This document shows positions 32,838-38,412 of a stretch of 38,412 nt of DNA, one piece after another. The stretch covers positions 1-38,412 of the forward strand of contig JAISHU010000132.1 of NCBI GenBank assembly GCA_031262385.1, in the 5' to 3' direction. Position 1 is the stretch's first letter. Each line of letters opens with the position of its first letter. This DNA is from Mediterranea sp. (in: CFB group bacteria). Lineage in GTDB: Bacteria > Bacteroidota > Bacteroidia > Bacteroidales > Bacteroidaceae. The notes below the pieces were generated by a model that made no database searches, was not told where the DNA came from, and was given only the letters and a program-made list of their open reading frames with translations. The position numbers and the translations under genes are program-made.

Positions 32838-34007
32838 ATGAATAAATTGACATTCATCAGCGCATTCACTCTTATCATTCTGATAAGCGGATGCGAAAGC
32901 AAAAAAGAGAGTTCTCCTCTCCCTGTGATTACAATTAGCGAAAACTTGCCCGAAAAAGAGCTGACGCTGCAAGACTTTATGGATGTGGAATACATCCCAC
33001 TGGAAACAACGGACGAGTTTATCACTCAGGGCGTAATAAGAGCGATAGGCGATAAATACATCGTCGCCGGAAACTACCGTAACGACGGAAACATCTTTAT
33101 TTTCGACCGTAAAGGCAAGGCTATCAGAAAGATTAACCGACTGGGACAAGGCGACCAAGAATATACCTACGGCATGTACATCGTTCTGGACGAGGCCAAC
33201 GAAGAGCTGTTCGTAAACGATGTACAAGCAAAAAAGATTCTTGTTTACGATTTGCTCGGACACTTTAAACGAAGTCTCCATTATCCCGCAGATACCGACC
33301 TCTTTTACGTGTTAGATTACGACAAAGATAACCTGATTGGTTACGACACGTCGTGGAGTATGCAAGACCAAAAACAAAGAGGCGACCGTTCTTTCCACCT
33401 TATTATATCGAAGAAAGACGGAAGCATCAGTCGCAAAATATACATTCCCTACGACATCATCAAAACAACTTCCGTAACCGCAGGTCAAGGGACTGCTACA
33501 ACTATGTTGCCTACTATTACGCCCGACAAGAACAACCGGATCCTTGTGGATGCCTCTACCGATACCGTTTATAAATATGTAGCAAAAGAGGATAGATTGG
33601 AACCTTTTTTGGTTAAAGCAGTCCGCAAAGACCCCGAAGCATGGCTAACGATAGGTACGATTACCGACAACTATTACTTCTTAAGAGCCACAGAAAAAAG
33701 CTTTGATTTCGAAAAAATAAGCGGATTCCCATACACCGACATCGTGTATAGCAAGCAAGAGCGTGCAACCTACAAAGTTACGATAGCCAACAGCGATTAC
33801 GCGAAAGCACGCAGTGTATCTATGACAGAAAACCCCGTTAACGGAAAGATAGCAACCTATCAGTTGCTGAATGTCGACCGACTGATTGAGGCATACGAAA
33901 ACGATGAACTGCAAGGTGCTTTGAAAGAGATTACCTCCCGTCTTAACGAAGACGACAATCCGGTTATTATGGTGATGACGCAGAAAGGAACTGTCACCGA
34001 CAATTAA
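32838..34007 (+). CDS. 6-bladed beta-propeller lipoprotein
   Basis: A 389-residue lipoprotein. The signal peptide ends in lipobox LISGC (cysteine at about residue 19). The mature part matches the Bacteroides 6-bladed beta-propeller family: LQDFMDVEYIPLETTDEFI at the start, then blade repeats such as DKYIVAGNYRNDGNIFIFDRKGKAIRKINRLGQGDQEY and EELFVNDVQAKKILVYDLLGHFKRS. Family members are often cell-surface or periplasmic and of unknown ligand. It is 24 bp after corA. Base composition looks more A-rich than its neighbours. Copy B of the dispersed repeat begins 12 bp after its stop. Confidence 0.88.
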   Translation: MNKLTFISAFTLIILISGCESKKESSPLPVITISENLPEKELTLQDFMDVEYIPLETTDEFITQGVIRAIGDKYIVAGNYRNDGNIFIFDRKGKAIRKINRLGQGDQEYTYGMYIVLDEANEELFVNDVQAKKILVYDLLGHFKRSLHYPADTDLFYVLDYDKDNLIGYDTSWSMQDQKQRGDRSFHLIISKKDGSISRKIYIPYDIIKTTSVTAGQGTATTMLPTITPDKNNRILVDASTDTVYKYVAKEDRLEPFLVKAVRKDPEAWLTIGTITDNYYFLRATEKSFDFEKISGFPYTDIVYSKQERATYKVTIANSDYAKARSVSMTENPVNGKIATYQLLNVDRLIEAYENDELQGALKEITSRLNEDDNPVIMVMTQKGTVTDN

Positions 34008-34018
34008 CATTCCATACA

Positions 34019-34541
34019 TCTGCACAGACGCATCTCTTCTTATCAAAGTGTCAAAACGTCAAACGAACCCTCGAAAAACGCCCCTATTTCGAACTGAAGT
34101 ACGGCTCGGTGACTTTCGTGCGAGTATAGCGCGTTAAACTATGTAAAAATAGCACCTTAATGCGCATACTCACAGAAAGATATGACGAAATAATGTCAAA
34201 AAACAAAAAGCGCCTTCAGCGCGAAAAAACAGCCCCAAAAAGAACTTTATGAAATTATCTTGCCGAGTTAGTGCGATAACTTGCCGGGATAACACAACAA
34301 TCCGGCGGGAAATACAGCTTAACTTGCCGGGATAATTTGCTAAGCCGGCAGTTGATTCGTTGTTTTCGCGTCGACAATTTGTTGTTTCCGTGCAGATGAT
34401 TCGTTGTTTCTGCGGAGTTGATTCGTTGTTTTCGCCGAGTTGGTTCGTTAAGTAGCCGGAGATCATGCATCGCGTGCGGTTTAAAGGCATGTTTTCTTCA
34501 AAGTACGAGTTAGCCGAAAGCGCAATATTGCGACATTATGA
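34019..34541 (-). repeat. Dispersed non-coding repeat, copy B (523 bp, inverted relative to A)
   Basis: Reverse complement of 12252-12769, with about 40 mismatches by eye and a 5 bp insertion near 34036. A frame of 106 codons (34170-34490, minus) is open here, but the equivalent frame in copy A has a stop. The differences between the two are mostly amino-acid-changing, so it is not under protein selection. The element lies between the beta-propeller stop and the purD promoter. Which end faces a gene start differs between copies A and B, so it is unlikely to be a fixed upstream regulator. No transposase or target duplication is visible. Confidence 0.9.
34259..34459 (-). repeat. Nine-unit 21-22 bp tandem array inside copy B
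   Basis: Units at 34259 (21 bp), 34280 (22), 34302 (21) and 34323 (21) share CTTGCCGGGATAA-like starts. The GCCGGC spacer is 34344-34349. Units at 34350, 34372, 34394 and 34416, plus a degenerate one at 34438, are each 22 bp and share an AGTTGATTCGTTGTTTTCGC-like pattern. Unit lengths are identical to copy A. Confidence 0.85.
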
Positions 34542-34659
34542 CGCCCAAACAGGATATTTGATAACTTTGTGACAACAGCTTCTTAAACAAAACCGATAAA
34601 TATAGAAATAAAGGAAATTTTAAACAGGCTCTAAAGATAGAATCGGTCAAGTTAATCGT
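34542..34659. other. Gene-free spacer before purD
   Basis: An AT-rich segment between repeat copy B and the purD promoter. No ORF, hairpin or known RNA motif is recognised. Confidence 0.5.
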
Positions 34660-34667
34660 TATCTTTG
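34660..34667 (+). promoter_or_regulatory. -7 promoter box of the purD operon
   Basis: TATCTTTG, perfect TAnnTTTG, 25 nt upstream of the ATG at 34693. No clear -33 and no purine riboswitch seen. Confidence 0.6.
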
Positions 34668-34692
34668 CGCTTCCAACAAAAAACAGGCAGTT

Positions 34693-35970
34693 ATGAAGAT
34701 ACTTTTATTGGGTAGCGGCGGACGCGAACATGCGCTCGCTTGGAAAATCGCCCAAAGCCCGCGTGTGGAGCGTTTGTTTATTGCTCCCGGCAACGGCGGC
34801 ACCAGTGCCGCAGGTACCAACGTCAATATCAAAGCTACGGATTTTACCACACTGCGCGAGTTCGCGTTGCGTGAATCCATAGAGATGATTGTAGTAGGTC
34901 CCGAAGACCCTTTGGTACAAGGCATCTACGACATATTCGCCAACGACCCGGCGACCCGTCACATTGCCGTTATCGGTCCTACGGCTGCCGGCGCACGACT
35001 GGAAGGAAGCAAAGAGTTTGCCAAAGAATTTATGCAACGCCACCACATCCCCACCGCACGCTACCTCAGTGTTACGGCGGACACACTTTCCGACGGACTG
35101 GCGTTTCTCGACACCCTACAGGCGCCCTATGTACTGAAAGCCGACGGACTTTGTGCCGGAAAAGGAGTGCTTATTCTGCCTACGCTTGCCGAAGCCAAAC
35201 ACGAACTGCAAGAGATGTTGGGCGGCATGTTCGGACAAGCCAGCGCCACGGTAGTCATCGAGGAGTTCCTCAGCGGCATCGAATGCTCGGTGTTCGTACT
35301 CACCGACGGAACACACTACAAAGTGTTGCCGGTGGCAAAAGATTACAAACGCATCGGCGAAGGTGACACCGGACTCAACACCGGAGGCATGGGAAGCATC
35401 ACACCCGTACCGTTTGCCGACACGCTCTTTATGGACAAAGTACGTAGCCGCATCATCGAACCCACCGTAAACGGACTCAAACAAGAGGGCATCCTTTACA
35501 AAGGATTCATCTTCCTCGGTCTGATAAACGTGGGCGGCGAACCCATGGTGATAGAATACAACGTACGCATGGGCGACCCCGAAACCGAAAGCGTAATGCT
35601 ACGCATCCAAAGCGACTTGGTGGAACTGCTGGAAGGTGTGCGCGACGAAAATCTCGACACCAAAACATTGACCGAAGACCCGCGCACCGCCGCATGTGTG
35701 ATGCTGGTCAGCGGTGGTTATCCCGAAGCATACGAGAGAGGCAAACGCATTGACGGACTGGGCGAAGCGGCAGCAAGCGGCGACAGCATCCTCTTTCATG
35801 CCGGAACGATTTGTGTCGACGGCGAAACGCTTACCGCAGGCGGACGTGTCATCGCCGTCAGCTCGTATGGCGACACCAAAGAAGAGGCGTTGGCAAAAAG
35901 CTATCGTACCGCCGAAAAGATTCAGTTTGAAAACCAATACTGTCGGAGAGATATAGGCTTCGACTTGTAG
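34693..35970 (+). CDS. purD: Phosphoribosylamine-glycine ligase (GAR synthetase)
   Basis: A 425-residue ATP-grasp enzyme, full length. It joins glycine to phosphoribosylamine in de novo purine synthesis. The N-terminal signature is [14 protein letters not shown]. The ATP-grasp part includes [29 protein letters not shown], and [11 protein letters not shown] in the metal-binding region. The C-terminal domain covers about 330-425. It heads a unit with a membrane protein 7 bp downstream, a DedA-type gene and mnmD. Confidence 0.97.
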   Translation: MKILLLGSGGREHALAWKIAQSPRVERLFIAPGNGGTSAAGTNVNIKATDFTTLREFALRESIEMIVVGPEDPLVQGIYDIFANDPATRHIAVIGPTAAGARLEGSKEFAKEFMQRHHIPTARYLSVTADTLSDGLAFLDTLQAPYVLKADGLCAGKGVLILPTLAEAKHELQEMLGGMFGQASATVVIEEFLSGIECSVFVLTDGTHYKVLPVAKDYKRIGEGDTGLNTGGMGSITPVPFADTLFMDKVRSRIIEPTVNGLKQEGILYKGFIFLGLINVGGEPMVIEYNVRMGDPETESVMLRIQSDLVELLEGVRDENLDTKTLTEDPRTAACVMLVSGGYPEAYERGKRIDGLGEAAASGDSILFHAGTICVDGETLTAGGRVIAVSSYGDTKEEALAKSYRTAEKIQFENQYCRRDIGFDL

Positions 35971-35977
35971 AACACCG

Positions 35978-36922
35978 ATGAGAAGAACCCGACGACTGCA
36001 ACAACGCATTGTTAACGGACGCTACACTTTATTCGTAGCTCTCTTTATCGCCACCCTCTGTTGGGTGCCGGGAACGATTGTTGCGCCGCCCCACCTATGG
36101 AAGAATCATCTGATAAGCTACTTGGTGTATGTCTGCGTGGCATATCTACTCATTCTGCTCAACAATGCGTTCGGCATCATCCGCACACGTGCCACGGTGC
36201 AAGCCACCATTTACGTACTGTTAATGGCGGTATGCATTCCGCTTCACGCCGACGGCAGCGAAGCCTTCGTGTCGTTGATGTACCTGTTGTCGATGTTCTT
36301 CTTGTTTCGCAGTTACCAGCAGCCTTTACCGGCAACCGATATGTTCTATTCCTTTCTCTTTTTAGGGATAGGCAGTTACTTCTTCCCGCAACTCACCCTG
36401 CTGGCTCCGCTTCTCTGGATGGGAGCCTACCTGTTTCGCTCGCTCACATGGAAAAGTTTCTGGGCAAGCATCGTGGGGTGGTTTGTTCCCTATTGGTTTA
36501 TACTGATGGCTGCCGTTTGGAAGGACGACCTGTCACTGTTCTGTCGTCCGTTCGAAGAGTTGATTACTTTTCAACCTCCCGTAATAGGAAACTTCCGGCT
36601 TTGGGAATCGGTTACGCTCGCCTACCTGCTGATACTGTTTCTCATCGCCGCCGTTTACATACTGACGGGACGTCCCGAAGGTAAGATACGTACCCGCAGC
36701 TATCTGCACTTTTTTATACTTACCAACCTGTGCCTGTTTGCCTATGTACTGTTTCAGCCCGGCGAATCCATATGGGTCATCCCCTTGCTGGCGATAGGTA
36801 ACAGCGTGCTCGGTGCACATTATTTTACCGACAGCAACAGTGTGGTGTCTAACATCCTCTTTGTCGCGACACTGATCGGACTGGGGGCTTTATTTGTTTA
36901 CAACCTATGGATGCTTGGATAG
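35978..36922 (+). CDS. Polytopic membrane protein, unknown function
   Basis: A 314-residue inner-membrane protein with about ten hydrophobic helices and a basic N-terminus (MRRTRRLQQR). No transporter or enzyme motif is recognised. It is conserved beside purD in Bacteroides as a hypothetical. Short hydrophilic loops and a GRPEGKIRTRSY cytoplasmic loop near residue 230 are the only landmarks. It overlaps the DedA-type gene by 16 bp, suggesting translational coupling. Confidence 0.85.
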   Translation: MRRTRRLQQRIVNGRYTLFVALFIATLCWVPGTIVAPPHLWKNHLISYLVYVCVAYLLILLNNAFGIIRTRATVQATIYVLLMAVCIPLHADGSEAFVSLMYLLSMFFLFRSYQQPLPATDMFYSFLFLGIGSYFFPQLTLLAPLLWMGAYLFRSLTWKSFWASIVGWFVPYWFILMAAVWKDDLSLFCRPFEELITFQPPVIGNFRLWESVTLAYLLILFLIAAVYILTGRPEGKIRTRSYLHFFILTNLCLFAYVLFQPGESIWVIPLLAIGNSVLGAHYFTDSNSVVSNILFVATLIGLGALFVYNLWMLG

Positions 36923-37380
36923 ATACCGTTACACAGTGGTTGATAGAATGGGGCTATGGAGGGCTGTTTTTATCGGCTTTGCTGGCAGGCAGCATCATCC
37001 CTTTCAGCTCCGAACTGGTAATGATAGCACTCATCAAACTGGGACTGAACCCTGCCGGTTGTGTGCTGGCGGCTGCACTGGGCAATACCGTGGGTGGCAT
37101 GACCTGCTACTACATGGGACATCTGGGCAAGATAGAGTGGATAGAACGCTACTTCAAGGTGAAGCGCGAAAAGGTGGAACGCATGCAACACTTCCTGCAA
37201 GGCAAAGGGGCACTGATGGCATTCTTTGCTTTTCTGCCGTTTGTGGGCGAAGCCATTGCCATAGCACTGGGATTTATGCGAAGCAACATCACACTCACCA
37301 CCATAGCTATGTTTACAGGAAAACTGCTGCGCTATCTGGCAATACTACTGGCTATGCAAGGAGTGATAACGCTTATATAG
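36907..37380 (+). CDS. DedA/YqaA-type (SNARE-associated/VTT) membrane protein
   Basis: A 157-residue inner-membrane protein of the VTT-domain superfamily, at the short YqaA end of the length range. Typical features are EWGYGGLFLSALLAGSIIPFSSEL near the start, AALGNTVGGMTCYYMGHLGK, and the late FLPFVGEAIAIALGFMR. Long DedA relatives translocate lipids such as undecaprenyl phosphate; the substrate of the YqaA type is not established. It overlaps the upstream membrane gene by 16 bp. Confidence 0.9.
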   Translation: MDAWIDTVTQWLIEWGYGGLFLSALLAGSIIPFSSELVMIALIKLGLNPAGCVLAAALGNTVGGMTCYYMGHLGKIEWIERYFKVKREKVERMQHFLQGKGALMAFFAFLPFVGEAIAIALGFMRSNITLTTIAMFTGKLLRYLAILLAMQGVITLI

Positions 37381-37412
37381 CCGAATATCATTAACAATAA
37401 AACGCTAACAAA

Positions 37413-38084
37413 ATGACAAAAACGATTGAACGAACAGAAGACGGCAGTGCAACTCTGCTATTTACAGAGATGAATGAACATTATCATTCGACTAAAGGCG
37501 CCCGTACAGAGTCTCAACACATCTACATCGACAAGGGGCTGAACGCTTCGAATGTCGAACAACCTCATGTGCTTGAGATAGGTTTCGGCACCGGACTGAA
37601 CGCTCTGCTGACATTGGAAACAGCTAACCGGGAACAACGTGTGGTGCACTATACCACCATAGAACGCTATCCGCTGACATGGGAAGAGGTGCAACCGCTG
37701 GGCTACAGCGATAGCCTGCTGTTTAAGGAGCTACACACTGCTTCGTGGGACGACGACGTGCGGATAACACGCTATTTCACACTACATAAGGTGTTTGGCG
37801 ACGCCACCGCACACAACGGCGACTCTCCTGCCTTTGTGCTGAACCCCGCCTTCAAGTACGACGTGGTTTACTTCGATGCCTTTGCACCCGAAAAGCAACC
37901 CGAAATGTGGAGCGAACAACTTTTTAACGCTTTAAACGTTAGTATGAATAAAGGGGGGATTCTTACCACCTACTGCGCCAAAGGCGAAATACGCAGGCAA
38001 TTACAACGGACAGGCTTCAAGGTGGAACGCCTTGAGGGACCCGTAAACGGAAAACGCGAAATTCTGAGAGCCGTTAAAGAATAG
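37413..38084 (+). CDS. mnmD: tRNA (5-methylaminomethyl-2-thiouridine) methyltransferase, stand-alone MnmD
   Basis: A 223-residue SAM-dependent methyltransferase matching the C-terminal-acting MnmC2 half found alone in many bacteria. It completes the mnm5s2U wobble modification. The SAM site is VLEIGFGTGLNALLTLE at about 50-66. YFDAFAPEKQPEMWSEQLF carries the conserved DAF(A/S)P motif. The end has GGILTTYCAKGEIRRQL and the family closing VNGKREILRA. The oxidase half of MnmC is absent. Confidence 0.94.
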   Translation: MTKTIERTEDGSATLLFTEMNEHYHSTKGARTESQHIYIDKGLNASNVEQPHVLEIGFGTGLNALLTLETANREQRVVHYTTIERYPLTWEEVQPLGYSDSLLFKELHTASWDDDVRITRYFTLHKVFGDATAHNGDSPAFVLNPAFKYDVVYFDAFAPEKQPEMWSEQLFNALNVSMNKGGILTTYCAKGEIRRQLQRTGFKVERLEGPVNGKREILRAVKE

Positions 38085-38164
38085 TAATTATAAGTAGATG
38101 TTCATAATTAGTTCATATATTGTAAATATGTCGTATATTCGCAGCCACCAAAAAGTAGCAGCGA

Positions 38165-38412
38165 ATGAAAATCAAGATATTGACATTGACAGACTCCGAG
38201 CAGAAGTCCCTCTTGCAGGGCTTTCGTACCGGGGAGAGCCACTGTTTCCGTATGCGTTGTCGTGCTATCCTGCTCAAATCGGAAGGTTTGAGTTCTGCCA
38301 AAGTGGGCGAGCAAACAGAGATGACTGCCCAAAGTGTCAACGGTTGGGTGAAACGATTCGAAGCCGAAGGCATCCAAGGTTTATATACCCGTCCGGGACA
38401 AGGTCGCAAGCC
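38165..38412 (+). mobile_element. 5' fragment of an IS630-family transposase
   Basis: An open frame of 82 codons running off the window's right edge. It starts at an ATG at 38165 (MKIKILTLTDSEQKSLLQGF). It encodes a helix-turn-helix DNA-binding domain of the IS630/Tc1-mariner type, recognisable from SHCFRMRCRAILLKSEGLSS, QTEMTAQSVNGWVKRFEAEG and GLYTRPGQGRK. The catalytic DDE part lies outside the window, so completeness and the element's right end cannot be judged. The left end should be within 38085-38160, but I cannot fix an inverted repeat without the other end. Confidence 0.85.

Noticed and set aside
34201-34226. Short GCGC/GCGC hairpin in the repeat
   Set aside because: The pairing is lost in copy A (GCACGTTCAGCGCG), so there is no support for a conserved structure.
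34019-34541. Repeat as a regulatory leader of purD
   Set aside because: Copies A and B present opposite ends to the following gene, and both genes have their own -7 box outside the repeat.
34542-34692. Purine riboswitch upstream of purD
   Set aside because: No conserved three-way-junction core or loop motifs could be found in the AT-rich leader.
38085-38164. Left inverted repeat of the IS630-type element
   Set aside because: The right end is outside the window, so no inverted repeat or TA duplication can be confirmed.

Overview
The window looks like a stretch of chromosome from a gut-type Bacteroidales bacterium (Bacteroidaceae-like). Three things support this. Most transcription units start just downstream of the Bacteroidetes -7 element TAnnTTTG. 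Shine-Dalgarno sequences are weak or absent. Several genes are typical of the group: the MurF-alanine racemase fusion, a GSCFA protein, an Hc1-like mini-histone, DUF3822, a 6-bladed beta-propeller lipoprotein and a DUF1080/Gfo-Idh-MocA/TIM-barrel cassette. Most of the window is ordinary conserved chromosome. There is no CRISPR array, rRNA, tRNA or phage, and the only transposase is a 5' fragment at the right edge.

Layout. 0.2-1.8 kb (+): ECF sigma factor, membrane anti-sigma candidate and a secreted protein. 8.2-1.8 kb (-): five-gene overlapping operon of GSCFA protein, murF-alr fusion, TonB-dependent receptor, periplasmic HMA metal-binding protein and lipB. 11.7-8.4 kb (-): three exported or lipid-anchored enzymes that match a 3-keto-glycoside route (dehydrogenase, DUF1080, TIM barrel). 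11.9-12.15 kb (+): a possible small membrane protein. 12.25-12.77 kb: copy A of a non-coding repeat. 12.9-15.5 kb (+): GHL10 glycosidase and meaB. 15.5-17.4 kb (+): queuosine operon (transporter, queC, queF) behind a candidate preQ1-I riboswitch that overlaps the ribosome-binding region. 18.8-17.4 kb (-): secreted alpha/beta hydrolase. 19.1-21.7 kb (+): nucleoside transporter, bifunctional nuclease, rsmE. 23.8-21.7 kb (-): radical-SAM/DUF4130-like putative DNA repair pair. 24.0-23.9 kb (-): Hc1-like histone. 24.3-24.9 kb (+): unknown conserved protein. 28.2-24.9 kb (-): 5'-nucleotidase split over two genes, then a GH3 enzyme. 29.7-28.3 kb (-): RecD/Dda-like helicase. 29.8-31.8 kb (+): pilin-like protein, DUF3822, rsmD. 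31.9-34.0 kb (+): CorA and a beta-propeller lipoprotein. 34.02-34.54 kb: copy B of the repeat, inverted. 34.7-38.1 kb (+): purD, a polytopic membrane protein, a DedA/YqaA protein, mnmD. 38.2 kb to the end: IS630-type transposase fragment.

The most unusual feature is a dispersed non-coding repeat of about 520 bp, present twice in opposite orientation (12252-12769 and 34019-34541, roughly 90% identical by eye). Its core is a nine-unit tandem array with a 21-22 bp period, built from two unit types. Differences between the copies are mostly non-synonymous in the only long reading frame, and one copy has an in-frame stop, so the element does not behave as a gene. The copies bracket about 21.2 kb and could support inversion. 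Other findings are the preQ1-I candidate, two places where a terminator abuts or contains the next promoter, a probable leaderless mRNA and a short terminated transcript upstream of the nucleoside transporter.
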